From positions 1 through 29,289 of the forward strand of contig CAZAON010000232.1 in the NCBI GenBank assembly GCA_964486655.1: a DNA stretch of 29,289 nucleotides, given 5' to 3'. The position numbers were made by a program, and so were the translations under genes. Each line of letters opens with the position of its first letter. The first letter of the stretch is position 1. This DNA comes from JADKIH01 sp964486655. Its GTDB lineage: Bacteria > Bacteroidota > Bacteroidia > AKYH767-A > 2013-40CM-41-45. Under the pieces are notes generated by a model. It searched no databases and was not told where the DNA came from. It was given only the letters and a program-made list of their open reading frames with translations. This document shows positions 15,115-23,572 of this stretch, in pieces.

Positions 15115-17490
15115 ATGAGGATACTCCGGAAATTTTTTCTCTATCTCTTTTTAATAGTCCTCGCTTCGTTGATTTTACTCTACGTATATTTTCAAACACA
15201 GAAGCCTGTTTATTCCGGTACATTTGAAATGCCCAAATTGAATGCAACGGTTGAAACCTACATAGACAATTATGGCGTACCTCATATTTACGGTTCCAAT
15301 GAAGAAGATGTCTTTCGTGTTTTGGGATATATGCATGCGAAAGAACGTCTGTTTCAGATGGAACTTATCCGTCGCGCTGTTTCCGGAAGACTTTCTGAAA
15401 TCTTTGGTAGCAAAACACTCGAAGCCGATAAGTTTTTCCGTACTCTCGGTTTTAACAAGAAAGCCGATGCATCCGTAAAGGAATTCGAACACAGCTCCGA
15501 TTCGGCCTGGAAGAGAGACGCTCTGGCATATCTGGAAGGAATCAATTATTATATCGAAACAAGAAGAAAGCGTTTCGAATTTTTATTGCTTGGAATTCCG
15601 AAAGAGGAATATACTGTCAAAGATCTCTTTCTTATCAGCGATTTTATCGCCTTCAATTTTCAGATGGCGTTTAAGACAGATCCACTAATGACACGCATTC
15701 AGCAGAAATACGGTGACAATTACCTGGCCGATATCGGTGTGAGACCCCATACGCAGCAGCGTGATACTTTTGATTTTTATCAATTTGATTCTCTGTTGAC
15801 AAGCATTGAAAAAGTAGTTCCTGTTCAGGCATGGACCGGCAGTAATTCATGGGCTGTCAGCGCCGAAAGAAGTAAAAGCAAAAAAACTCTTTTCGAAAAC
15901 GATACGCATATCGGTGTGCAGCAACCTGCAGTATGGTATGAAGCGCATCTGAATGCACCCGGATTTAATTTTTACGGAAGTTTTCTAGCGGGATTTCCGT
16001 TTCCTCCATTGGGACATTCGTTGCATCATGCATGGGGACTAACAATTTTGGAAAATGATGATCTGGATTTCTATTCTGAGAAATTAAAAGACAATGATTC
16101 AGATTATGTAAGTATAAATCAGCAGTGGGAAAAAATTCAGCAGCATTCGGAAGTCATACATGTGAAAGACAGTTCCGATGTAACAATAAATTGCAGGGCA
16201 ACTTCACACGGACCGATCATCAGTGATGTGTTGAATGAATTTAATGTTCGTCCCGTATCCATTTCATGGACATACCTGAAGTTCCCGAATAATTTTCTTG
16301 AAGTATTCTGGAAAACATCGCATGCTCAGTCTATGGATCAATTCAGAGATGCTATTTCGATGATAGCCGCGCCCGGATTAAATGTTATTTATGCCGATGC
16401 GGAAAATAATATTGCCTGGTATACGGCCGCGAAATTCGTCAAAAGAAGACCCGGAATAAATCCTAATGTAATGCTCGACGGATCGGGTAATAATGACTGG
16501 CTGGGTTATTATGATTTTAGTCTGAACCCGAAATCGGAAAACCCGACACGAGGTGTAGTGCTCTCCGCGAATAATCCGCCCGCTACAGATTCCACAAACT
16601 GGATTCCCGGTTATTACGTTCCGCCCGATCGTCTCATGAGAATCAACGACATGTTTCACTCGAAAAAGACATTCGAGTTGAAAGACATGCAGAAGATGAA
16701 TACCGATGTGGTAAATGTCGTTGCTCCGCAGATATGCCAGGTGATGCTTTCCAGAACACCGGGACCTGCAAAGCTTCGCAGCCAGATACATGAACGCGCC
16801 GCTGAAATACTTGACAGGTGGAATGGAAGTCATGAGTTAACGGATATTGCTCCGGTTATTTATTATAAATGGCTTTATCATACTCTTCAAATGGCTTTCC
16901 AGGATGAACTTGGTGAAAAGGATTTCACCGCATTTTTGAAAACGCATGTACAAAAATGTTCTGTAAAACCTTTCATGGAGAATTCTCAATCGCTCTGGTG
17001 GGATGATGTTACTACTTTAGCGATTAAGGAAACAGAATCGGCTGTTTTAGCGCGTTCCTATGACAGTACTATTACACAGTTGATTGCCCAGTTCGGACCA
17101 AATCCGGAGAAATGGACATGGAAAAAAGTACACTCTCTTGAGATTGCGCATCCACTTGGTCAGCAGGAACCCCTTGATGAGATTTTTAACATTGGACCTT
17201 ATCCGGAAATTGGCGGAATAGAAACCGTGAATAATCAAAGTTTTGATTTAAATGCGAAGGGAAAGTATAAGGTAAACCTTGCTCCGGCATTGCGTCGCAC
17301 GCTCGATTTTGCCGATCCTGAAAACGCGTATAGTGTAAGTCCCAGCGGCCAGTCGGGAAACTTTATGAGCAGGTATTATCATGATCAGACTAAAATGTTC
17401 ATCAATGGACAGGTGCGTAAGGAGATGATGAATAAGCTTGAAATTGAGACTAACTACAGCAGTAAGCTCAGATTTGTTCTTCCCCGTTAA
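15115..17490 (+). CDS. Penicillin acylase family protein (Ntn hydrolase, S45)
   Basis: A 791-residue member of the S45 N-terminal-nucleophile hydrolases, made as one chain and cut into alpha and beta subunits. A membrane or signal segment occupies about residues 5-26. The alpha part has I-D-N-Y-G-V-P-H-I-Y and A-K-E-R-L-F-Q-M-E, typical of the family. The autocleavage site is T-G-S243-N-S-W, where Ser243 would become the N-terminal nucleophile of the beta subunit, followed by E-N-D-T-H-I. Other conserved parts are F-P-P-L-G-H and H-A-W-G-L-T. Family members cleave amide bonds in beta-lactams, acyl-homoserine lactones or other N-acyl compounds; the substrate here cannot be read from sequence. 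It lies between era and a TlpA-like gene, 55 nt before the chosen start of the latter. Confidence 0.93.
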   Translation: MRILRKFFLYLFLIVLASLILLYVYFQTQKPVYSGTFEMPKLNATVETYIDNYGVPHIYGSNEEDVFRVLGYMHAKERLFQMELIRRAVSGRLSEIFGSKTLEADKFFRTLGFNKKADASVKEFEHSSDSAWKRDALAYLEGINYYIETRRKRFEFLLLGIPKEEYTVKDLFLISDFIAFNFQMAFKTDPLMTRIQQKYGDNYLADIGVRPHTQQRDTFDFYQFDSLLTSIEKVVPVQAWTGSNSWAVSAERSKSKKTLFENDTHIGVQQPAVWYEAHLNAPGFNFYGSFLAGFPFPPLGHSLHHAWGLTILENDDLDFYSEKLKDNDSDYVSINQQWEKIQQHSEVIHVKDSSDVTINCRATSHGPIISDVLNEFNVRPVSISWTYLKFPNNFLEVFWKTSHAQSMDQFRDAISMIAAPGLNVIYADAENNIAWYTAAKFVKRRPGINPNVMLDGSGNNDWLGYYDFSLNPKSENPTRGVVLSANNPPATDSTNWIPGYYVPPDRLMRINDMFHSKKTFELKDMQKMNTDVVNVVAPQICQVMLSRTPGPAKLRSQIHERAAEILDRWNGSHELTDIAPVIYYKWLYHTLQMAFQDELGEKDFTAFLKTHVQKCSVKPFMENSQSLWWDDVTTLAIKETESAVLARSYDSTITQLIAQFGPNPEKWTWKKVHSLEIAHPLGQQEPLDEIFNIGPYPEIGGIETVNNQSFDLNAKGKYKVNLAPALRRTLDFADPENAYSVSPSGQSGNFMSRYYHDQTKMFINGQVRKEMMNKLEIETNYSSKLRFVLPR

Positions 17491-17545
17491 TTCACCCGTC
17501 ATTCACGCTATTATTCTTATTTTGCAGCCTCGAAAATATACCCGG

Positions 17546-19003
17546 ATGAAACATATTCTCAGTCTGATAACAATTGCTGTATTCTTCAGTACGGTTATTG
17601 TCGCTCAGACAAATTTTACGCTTAGCGGAACTTTGCCGAAAAATATTTCGGGCAATATTCAATTAGTGACTGATCCTACACATTTGGGAAAAAGTCCGCA
17701 AACATTTTCAGCACCTATTACAAACGGACATTTTGAGTTTAAAATAAAAATCGAACGAAATTGTTTTGTTCAGCTAACCACAAAATCTCTCCGTGTACCA
17801 CTTTATGCGGAGCCGGGATTTGACCTGGTAATGAATATTCCGGATGGCACATCTTCTCTGGCAAATGCTCTGAGTGGAAAGGGTTCTGCCGAGAATAATT
17901 TTCTTCAGTCATTCTTTGCGAAGTTCGCCGGTGATTATAATGACAGTCTGAACGAGGCACAGATGCTGGTATCAACGATTGATGCATTCGAATCAGACTT
18001 GTATTCAAAAAGGAAATCGCATCAGGAGTTTGTAAAATCTGATCCGAATAAAGCGTCGTTTTCACCGGATTTCAATGCGTATATGGACAATGAAATCAGC
18101 TATCATTACTGGAGAGAGCTTTTTGCTTATCCGATTATTAATGCAAACCGCGATCAAAAAATAATGACGGTAGTTCCTTTGCCACAGGTTATGTTTGAAT
18201 CATTCGATCCGGCGAAAATCAATAATGAGCCTGCATTAATTTCAAATTCATATCGTGACTTTGTAAAGTACTTTATCATTTACAATTCATCGAAGGCAAA
18301 TGGTTTTAACAAGTTTACCGACGGAGCGATGTCGGCCGACAGAAAATCAAGTGTTGCCAGAGAGAAGCTAAACGGAAAAGTTTACGTCTACTGGCTGGCG
18401 AGATATACAATTGAGGAGTGTGGAAATGTCGGAGGGATGATGGCAAAGAAGCTCATGAATACATTGAAGGACGTGGATACAGGAAAAACATCTTACTCAA
18501 TTGCTGAATCCATTTGTAATACGAAAACGATGGGCAGTGCCCAGCCGGGTGCAAAGCAGCCGGCCGGATCACAGGCGAATGATGCGGAAGCGGGATTAGT
18601 CGATTTGAATTTCAAGCCCGTCTCACTTTCGAATCTCAAGGGGAAAGTTGTTTACATTGATTTTTGGGCAAGCTGGTGCGGACCATGCCGTAAGATGATG
18701 CCTTATTCCAAAAGCCTTCATGCTCAGCTAACAGAAAAGCAAAAGAAGCAAATTGTATTTCTATATATTTCGATTGATGGTGATACTAATTCATGGAGAA
18801 AGGCAATGAAGGATCTGGAGATGGAAGGTGTGCAATATATTTCTCCCGGAAACTGGAGTTCGAAAGCATGTAAATATTTTCAGATAAATAGCATTCCGCG
18901 TTATATGATCATGAACAAACAGGGTGTGATTGTTGACATGAATGCAAAGCGTCCTGCCGATCCGGAAGTATTGCAACAGCTGATTAAGCTGTCAGAAGAG
19001 TAG
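17546..19003 (+). CDS. TlpA-like thioredoxin-fold protein with N-terminal DUF4369-like domain
   Basis: A probable envelope disulfide reductase or redox protein of 485 residues. I chose the ATG at 17546 because it gives a clean signal peptide (M-K-H-I-L-S-L-I-T-I-A ... V-A-Q). The open frame itself extends upstream over the end of the previous gene. An N-terminal beta domain (about 22-115: F-T-L-S-G-T-L ... F-E-F-K) resembles DUF4369, common in Bacteroidota thioredoxins. A helical middle follows. The thioredoxin fold is at about 352-485, with active site W-A-S-W-C-G-P-C (374-381) and cis-Pro region S-I-P-R-Y. It probably keeps exported proteins reduced or matures cytochromes; the partner is unknown. 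Confidence 0.88.
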   Translation: MKHILSLITIAVFFSTVIVAQTNFTLSGTLPKNISGNIQLVTDPTHLGKSPQTFSAPITNGHFEFKIKIERNCFVQLTTKSLRVPLYAEPGFDLVMNIPDGTSSLANALSGKGSAENNFLQSFFAKFAGDYNDSLNEAQMLVSTIDAFESDLYSKRKSHQEFVKSDPNKASFSPDFNAYMDNEISYHYWRELFAYPIINANRDQKIMTVVPLPQVMFESFDPAKINNEPALISNSYRDFVKYFIIYNSSKANGFNKFTDGAMSADRKSSVAREKLNGKVYVYWLARYTIEECGNVGGMMAKKLMNTLKDVDTGKTSYSIAESICNTKTMGSAQPGAKQPAGSQANDAEAGLVDLNFKPVSLSNLKGKVVYIDFWASWCGPCRKMMPYSKSLHAQLTEKQKKQIVFLYISIDGDTNSWRKAMKDLEMEGVQYISPGNWSSKACKYFQINSIPRYMIMNKQGVIVDMNAKRPADPEVLQQLIKLSEE

Positions 19004-19082
19004 AAAATATAGTCCGGGTCCGGAGATTGAGTCCGTGGAGTCACATTTTATTCAGGCACTTAACGATTTTATTCAGGAAAAA

Positions 19083-19526
19083 TCAAAAGTCTGTGCCTTT
19101 GTTTTTTCTCATCACTTCATCAACTGAATATCTTCCCGAACCGAATACGAGAAAGAACAGCAGAAGTGCAAGAACCAGAATCGATAAACCAAGTTCGGAT
19201 CCCATACTATAAAATCCTTTACTTGAATTAACGAAAATAATTGCACCCATCAGAATGGGAATCTGAAATAATACTGCAACTCTCGTGATAAGTCCGAGTG
19301 TGATAAGTACACCTCCCACGAGATGAGCACTTGCAACAAGATGTACCAATAGGACGGCATAGAGATCGCTGGCGCTATTGGCAATCATAGTTTGAAGTTC
19401 GGCTGTATTCATTACAAAAAACAATCCTTTGAAGAAAATGATCAGTCCGAGCGTGACGCGGAGTAAAGCCAGCCATTTTGCCTGATGACTTTCGGCCCAA
19501 CTCTCAATTCGATGAACATAATTCAT
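19083..19526 (-). CDS. DoxX family membrane protein
   Basis: A 147-residue protein with four predicted membrane helices (about 17-38, 58-80, 84-105, 113-132), the usual DoxX layout. R-V-T-L-G-L-I-I-F-F-K-G in the first helix and H-L-V-G-G-V-L-I-T-L-G-L-I-T-R in the third are typical motifs. Members have been linked to thiosulfate:quinone oxidation and to redox stress, but most are uncharacterised, so I assign no activity. It is convergent with the TlpA-like gene. No clear hairpin lies in the 79-nt gap. Confidence 0.88.
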   Translation of the reverse strand: MNYVHRIESWAESHQAKWLALLRVTLGLIIFFKGLFFVMNTAELQTMIANSASDLYAVLLVHLVASAHLVGGVLITLGLITRVAVLFQIPILMGAIIFVNSSKGFYSMGSELGLSILVLALLLFFLVFGSGRYSVDEVMRKNKGTDF

Positions 19527-19660
19527 GACTTTAGATTTAGATTACAAAATTTAGAAAAATAACTGACATTGACAAGGGATTTTGAATGGAATGGTAATTC
19601 GGTATTCTGAATGGGGATAAATTAAAGTCAAAAAGAAGTTATATTATATCAACTGAATGT

Positions 19661-20680
19661 TCAGAGTTTGAAAGACTTTATTGCATTGAATCTGATTCCA
19701 ACAAAAAACTGATAAAAAGTCCGTGAGTCATAGTTTCTGGCAGTTGTATTTTCCTGCTGATTCGACTCTCCCAAAATAGCAATATAGAATCCACCGAAGA
19801 ATTTATCACTGTTGTATCCAATTGCGCCTAAGCCGTCCCATCGGAAAGCATAGTTGTGCTGAATAGTTTCTTCGCTACCAGTTGGATATCGAGTGGTTAA
19901 AATAGTTTTGATAAAATCATAACTTGGTGTTATTCCAAGCGAAGCGTAAAAATTATTTTTAATAACGAAAGTATGGATATAACCTGCGCCCAGCCCCAAC
20001 TCAAGATTTTTCGACTTTTGAGTAGTGGTCCCGTTAGATTCATCATTAATTATATAATATCTGAAATTTAATGCAGGTATAAAACTGCCGGCACTTTTTC
20101 TTTGAATTTCGGTTTGTGTAATGATGTTTTTAATTGAAAATTTCGGATTGAAGCAATAGCCCGCAGATGCAGAGAATCCGGAATATTTTAAATCCGGAAA
20201 CTGAATGTATGGATCGCCCTGAGTCCATGGTATGTAATCTTTTGTGTTTTGCAGATAATACCCTTTTACTTTAGAGTAGGAAACATTGGAAAAGAATTTC
20301 CCGACCGATACCAGAGTCCAGAATTCAAGAGCTTTGGTATTACCCTTTAAATCCTCATCTCCATTGCCGGGTAGAAAATCAGGAGAAACCTGAACTGCGA
20401 AAGAGATAATTTTATAGTTAAAGTTTATTCGTCCGCTTGTGCTGATATTCGGATAAAGATTAACTTCTCCCGAAGGAGTAACTACTCGGAAAGTTTCATA
20501 AATATTATTTGCGGAGATTTTTATAGATATTTTATTTTCCATCGATTCGATCCAGCCGTTTTGTTTAATTACTCTGCCCGAATCGGGTGACTGGCCTTTC
20601 GCGGAATATTGTGAAAAAAGAAAAACAGATAGTAGAAAAACAGTAAGATGAATTTTTGAAAAAGTAATATTAAAAATCAT
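19661..20680 (-). CDS. Probable outer-membrane beta-barrel protein of unknown function
   Basis: A 339-residue exported protein with a signal peptide (about 1-29, ending A-K-G-Q). The rest is rich in alternating aromatic and small residues that fit amphipathic strands: F-S-A-S-A-G-Y-C-F-N-P, L-E-L-G-L-G-A-G-Y-I-H-T-F, Y-A-S-L-G-I-T-P-S-Y-D-F, G-L-G-A-I-G-Y-N. It ends Y-Q-F-F-V-G-I-R-F-N-A-I-K-S-F-K-L. This is the pattern of a DUF4421-like barrel of Bacteroidota; the family name is a guess from similarity of layout. It lies 134 nt before the start of the DoxX gene and 153 nt beyond metK, with a strong terminator between it and metK, so it is transcribed separately from metK. Confidence 0.7.
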   Translation of the reverse strand: MIFNITFSKIHLTVFLLSVFLFSQYSAKGQSPDSGRVIKQNGWIESMENKISIKISANNIYETFRVVTPSGEVNLYPNISTSGRINFNYKIISFAVQVSPDFLPGNGDEDLKGNTKALEFWTLVSVGKFFSNVSYSKVKGYYLQNTKDYIPWTQGDPYIQFPDLKYSGFSASAGYCFNPKFSIKNIITQTEIQRKSAGSFIPALNFRYYIINDESNGTTTQKSKNLELGLGAGYIHTFVIKNNFYASLGITPSYDFIKTILTTRYPTGSEETIQHNYAFRWDGLGAIGYNSDKFFGGFYIAILGESNQQENTTARNYDSRTFYQFFVGIRFNAIKSFKL

Positions 20681-20803
20681 ATCCGGTTTTCCTGGTAAGA
20701 AACATTAATCAGATAAATGTATTAAAATAACTTATCAAAATTGAATTGAATGCTACTCGATCATTCGTAACGTTTACGGCTGGCTATTAAAGTAATCTAA
20801 AGC

Positions 20804-20831
20804 AAAAAAGGCTCCGGAAGGAGCCTTTTTT
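20804..20831 (-). terminator. Rho-independent terminator of metK
   Basis: A perfect 12-bp stem (AAAAAAGGCTCC/GGAGCCTTTTTT) with a GGAA tetraloop, beginning 2 nt after the metK stop. The A and T tracts make it symmetrical, so it could work from both sides, though only metK transcription approaches it. Confidence 0.92.
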
Positions 20832-20833
20832 AA

Positions 20834-22132
20834 TTATGCCATTATCATTTCTGTTTGTTTGACTGTCGCTTTCTGCGGACCTATTTTAAAAGCCGCTTTC
20901 AGCTTATCAACATAGTTCAATTCTTCCCATGGGAATAATTTAACTTTTATTTTTTTCTCGTTGCTCTTTCCTTTGTTGAAGATTTTTTCCTTTACTTCTG
21001 TCTTGCGACCCATGTGGCCATAAGAAGCGGTTTCAAGATAAATTGGAGTGCGGAGGTTGAAGCGTTGTTCGATAGCATACGGACGAAGGTCAAATATTGT
21101 CTTGATCTTCTTCGCGATTTCTCCGTCACTCATTCCGACTTTTCCTGTGCCGTATGTGCTTACGAATAATCCTACGGGTTCAGCAACACCGATTGCATAA
21201 GCAACCTGTACTAAAACTTCGTCGCAGATTCCCGCGGCAACCATATTTTTCGCGATATGACGAGTTGCATAGGCGGCTGATCTGTCAACTTTTGAAGGAT
21301 CTTTTCCCGAGAAAGCGCCACCACCGTGAGCACCTTTACCACCGTATGTGTCAACGATAATTTTTCTTCCGGTGAGTCCGGTGTCGCCATGCGGACCGCC
21401 GATTACGAATTTACCGGTAGGGTTCACATGATATTTTATTTTATCATTGAACATTCCCTGAATTCTCTTAGGAAGTTTTTTAAGAATGCGTGGAATAAGA
21501 ATGTTGATTACGTCGTCTTTGATTTTCTTCAACATTGCTGCATCTTTATCGAAATCGTCGTGTTGAGTGGAGACAACGATTGTATCGATTCGAACAGGCT
21601 GGTTGTTGTCGTTATATTCGATGGTTACCTGTGACTTTGCATCCGGACGGAGGTAAGTCATTTGTTTGCCTTCACGGCGAATAGCGGCAAGTTCACGTAA
21701 AAGGAGATGTGCCAGTTCAAGTGGAAGCGGCATGTAGTTGTCGGTTTCGCGGCTTGCATAACCGAACATCATTCCCTGATCTCCCGCACCTTGTTTCCAT
21801 GGATCGGTTTTTTCGACACCACGGTTGATGTCGGCAGATTGTTCATGAATGGCAGAAAGAATTCCGCATGAGTTTGCGTCGAACATGTAATCGCTGTGCG
21901 TGTAACCGATTTTACGGATAACCTCACGGGCGATGTCCTGAACTTCGAGATAAGCTTTTGACTTAACTTCTCCGGCAAGTAATACCTGACCGGTTGTTAC
22001 AAGTGTTTCGCATGCGACTTTCGCATTTGGATCGTAAGCAAGAAAGTTATCGATCAGCGCATCTGAGATCTGATCTGCAATCTTGTCGGGATGGCCTTCT
22101 GAAACGGATTCAGAGGTAAACAAATAAGACAT
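20834..22132 (-). CDS. metK: S-adenosylmethionine synthetase
   Basis: MetK makes S-adenosylmethionine from methionine and ATP. The 432-residue product has the family signatures E-G-H-P-D-K-I-A-D-Q-I-S-D-A (about 12-25, His14 being catalytic), the G-A-G-D-Q-G-M-M-F-G-Y hexapeptide-type motif, and the glycine-rich G-G-G-A-F-S-G-K-D loop. It is somewhat longer than typical bacterial enzymes (about 385-400), with extra residues around K-K-I-K-D-D-V-I-N-I-L and a lysine-rich insert near the C-terminus (F-N-K-G-K-S-N-E-K-K-I-K-V-K). Expression is probably controlled by the SAM-II-like element in its roughly 125-nt leader. A strong terminator follows the stop directly. Confidence 0.97.
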   Translation of the reverse strand: MSYLFTSESVSEGHPDKIADQISDALIDNFLAYDPNAKVACETLVTTGQVLLAGEVKSKAYLEVQDIAREVIRKIGYTHSDYMFDANSCGILSAIHEQSADINRGVEKTDPWKQGAGDQGMMFGYASRETDNYMPLPLELAHLLLRELAAIRREGKQMTYLRPDAKSQVTIEYNDNNQPVRIDTIVVSTQHDDFDKDAAMLKKIKDDVINILIPRILKKLPKRIQGMFNDKIKYHVNPTGKFVIGGPHGDTGLTGRKIIVDTYGGKGAHGGGAFSGKDPSKVDRSAAYATRHIAKNMVAAGICDEVLVQVAYAIGVAEPVGLFVSTYGTGKVGMSDGEIAKKIKTIFDLRPYAIEQRFNLRTPIYLETASYGHMGRKTEVKEKIFNKGKSNEKKIKVKLFPWEELNYVDKLKAAFKIGPQKATVKQTEMIMA

Positions 22133-22189
22133 GGTTTATAAATTTATTGAGTTTAATTAATAATCAGGGGAAAAAGCATACGGTAAAAA

Positions 22190-22258
22190 CCTGCATTAGC
22201 ATTTTTTTACTGTGGTTGCAATATCCCGTTTAACATAGGGATCAAATTTTTCCACCGG
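22190..22258 (-). promoter_or_regulatory. Probable SAM-II riboswitch in the metK leader
   Basis: On the minus strand the leader reads GTGG, AATTTGATCC, then TTGCA, CCAC, then TAAAAAAATGCTAA and AGG. This follows the order of the SAM-II (SAM_alpha) pseudoknot: P1 5' strand, AUUU-A-CC loop, U-A-U-U-G-C-A, P1 3' strand, U-A-A-A, G-C-U-A-A, G-G. P1 here is only GUGG/CCAC (22252-22255 with its partner). The loop holds an extra hairpin (ATCCC/GGGAT) of about 14-18 nt not in the minimal form. The G-C-U-A-A-A core ends in U here. It starts almost exactly at the predicted transcription start and sits 58 nt before metK, the gene whose product it would sense. Assignment is from memory of the consensus, not a covariance search. 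Confidence 0.62.
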
Positions 22259-22260
22259 TG

Positions 22261-22268
22261 CGAAAGTA
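22261..22268 (-). promoter_or_regulatory. -7-like promoter element for metK
   Basis: TACTTTCG on the minus strand matches TAnnTTTG at seven of eight positions. The expected start a few bases downstream coincides with the 5' end of the riboswitch-like fold. Confidence 0.5.
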
Positions 22269-22280
22269 CGGAAAAAAAAT

Positions 22281-22338
22281 TACGAATGACGAATTACTTG
22301 TGGTGAACTTGTCGAAATACGAATGACGAATTGCGAGT
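22281..22338. repeat. TACGAAT-type heptads, two short clusters
   Basis: TACGAAT-GACGAAT occurs at 22281-22294 and again at 22318-22331, where it is followed by a decayed TGCGAGT. This lies just upstream of the metK promoter. The unit is the reverse complement of ATTCGTA found elsewhere in the window. Confidence 0.75.
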
Positions 22339-22394
22339 CTTAAAAATAGATTTTTCGCATTGAAGAAGCAATATACAGTAGACAACGCCCCCAA

Positions 22395-22443
22395 CCCGAA
22401 ACCCGAAACCCGAAACCCGAAACCCAAAACCCGAAACCCGAAA
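22395..22443. repeat. Heptanucleotide tandem repeat, seven CCCGAAA units
   Basis: Seven tandem units, six perfect CCCGAAA and one CCCAAAA (the fifth), just downstream of the gldA-linked repeat-protein gene. It is the reverse complement of the TTTCGGG family. An open frame through it reads as low-complexity G-F-G-F and is not a gene. Confidence 0.95.
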
Positions 22444-22477
22444 CCAGGTTATCAACTCAGGTCAGACAACCCGTGCC

Positions 22478-23566
22478 TTAGTAAACCCTCCCGTTATACC
22501 ACACCCGAAAGCTATTGTTCCCAATGTCATAATTCAGGGTATTTCCGTTGAGCCAGTAGCTTTCAATAACGTCGTAGGCGACCGTAGAAGTTTTCCCTTT
22601 ATGGAAAATCTTTAAGCGGCCCGAATCATCCAGCCATGCGATACCTTCGGTACCGATCTGAAAACTGGCAGGGGGTATGTTTTGCAAAGTATAAACCTGG
22701 CCCTTGTAAAAGGCATTAAACATATTATTGAAATAGTAGATAACCACATTTCCTTTAACAAAGAAAAAGTCGGGTCTGCCGGAAAGGACTTTAATAATTT
22801 TTCCGTCGTAAAAGATATTGAAATTCGAAAGGTCGTCTATATATGCACAAATGCCAAAGCCCACTTTAAATGAATCGGGCAGAAAAGACTCCGCTATTGC
22901 TGTGTCTCCTTTATAGAAGATCCTGAACTTCCTTTCGTAATCATCAATATAAGCTACAATATCCTGGCCGGCTTCAAATGCAACCGGTGCAATATTGTCT
23001 ATGACATATTTTTGTCCATGATAAAAAATCGAAAAGATATTTGACTGATTGATCCATGCAATGGTATTTGATCCTGTCTTTATTGCTTTTGGTTGTCCGA
23101 GTAATGATTCTTCGACATTCGCAATTTTTCCATCATAGTAAAAATTCAAAGTTGATGCCGAGATATCATAATAAGCGAGAATGCTGTCGTTCGCCGATGT
23201 ATAGCCGGTATAATAACAAAGTGTTTTCTTTTCCCCTTTGTCGAATACATAAAGTACGGCACCCACACTAAAAATAGTAAGGTTATTCGTCACCTCGTAA
23301 TAAAAGTCGGCCGCGTTCAGCAATTGAATCGTTTGACCGTCGTAATAAATTTTAAAGTCATTTTTATTGTCGATGTAGGCAATTGAATTGCCACCGATCT
23401 TATAACTTTTTACAGGCAGGTATTCAAGTTGTTTTGATAATCCCCTGTCAAATACCTGAAGATTATTTCTGTTATCGGGGAAAGCTGTAACATCCTGGGC
23501 GATGGCTGAGAAATGCAACAAAATTGAAATTGAAAAAATAAGAAGGAGTCTTATTTGAATATGCAT
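22478..23566 (-). CDS. Exported protein of about nine tandem repeats, downstream of gldA
   Basis: A 362-residue protein with a signal peptide (about 1-23, ending A-I-A-Q). The mature part consists of about nine units of 34-40 residues, each starting with a strand like F-x-I-F-Y-x-G-K and ending in a strand like I-A-Y-I-D or I-A-W-L-D. Clear unit starts are D-F-K-I-Y-Y-D-G-Q, T-L-N-F-Y-Y-D-G-K, I-F-S-I-F-Y-H-G-Q, K-F-R-I-F-Y-K-G-D, N-F-N-I-F-Y-D-G-K, M-F-N-A-F-Y-K-G-Q and R-L-K-I-F-H-K-G-K. The chain closes with S-F-R-V-W-Y-N-G-R-V-Y. This suggests a beta-propeller or beta-solenoid in the periplasm or on the surface. I recognise no named family. The gene begins 6 nt after gldA ends, so the two are one operon. 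There is no T9SS sorting domain. Confidence 0.78.
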   Translation of the reverse strand: MHIQIRLLLIFSISILLHFSAIAQDVTAFPDNRNNLQVFDRGLSKQLEYLPVKSYKIGGNSIAYIDNKNDFKIYYDGQTIQLLNAADFYYEVTNNLTIFSVGAVLYVFDKGEKKTLCYYTGYTSANDSILAYYDISASTLNFYYDGKIANVEESLLGQPKAIKTGSNTIAWINQSNIFSIFYHGQKYVIDNIAPVAFEAGQDIVAYIDDYERKFRIFYKGDTAIAESFLPDSFKVGFGICAYIDDLSNFNIFYDGKIIKVLSGRPDFFFVKGNVVIYYFNNMFNAFYKGQVYTLQNIPPASFQIGTEGIAWLDDSGRLKIFHKGKTSTVAYDVIESYWLNGNTLNYDIGNNSFRVWYNGRVY

Positions 23567-23572
23567 AAAACT

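Noticed and set aside
16378..16833. 151-codon minus-strand open frame inside the penicillin acylase gene
   Set aside because: It is an antisense shadow of a conserved enzyme; its composition does not look like a real protein.
22242..22427. Minus-strand open frame of 61 codons starting with Gly/Phe-rich sequence
   Set aside because: It is produced by the heptad repeats and the metK promoter region; the low-complexity start and lack of a protein-like body show it is not a gene.
22395..22443. Telomere-like end of a linear replicon, because TTTCGGG resembles plant telomere repeats
   Set aside because: The repeats are internal, short, found in both orientations and flanked by ordinary housekeeping genes.
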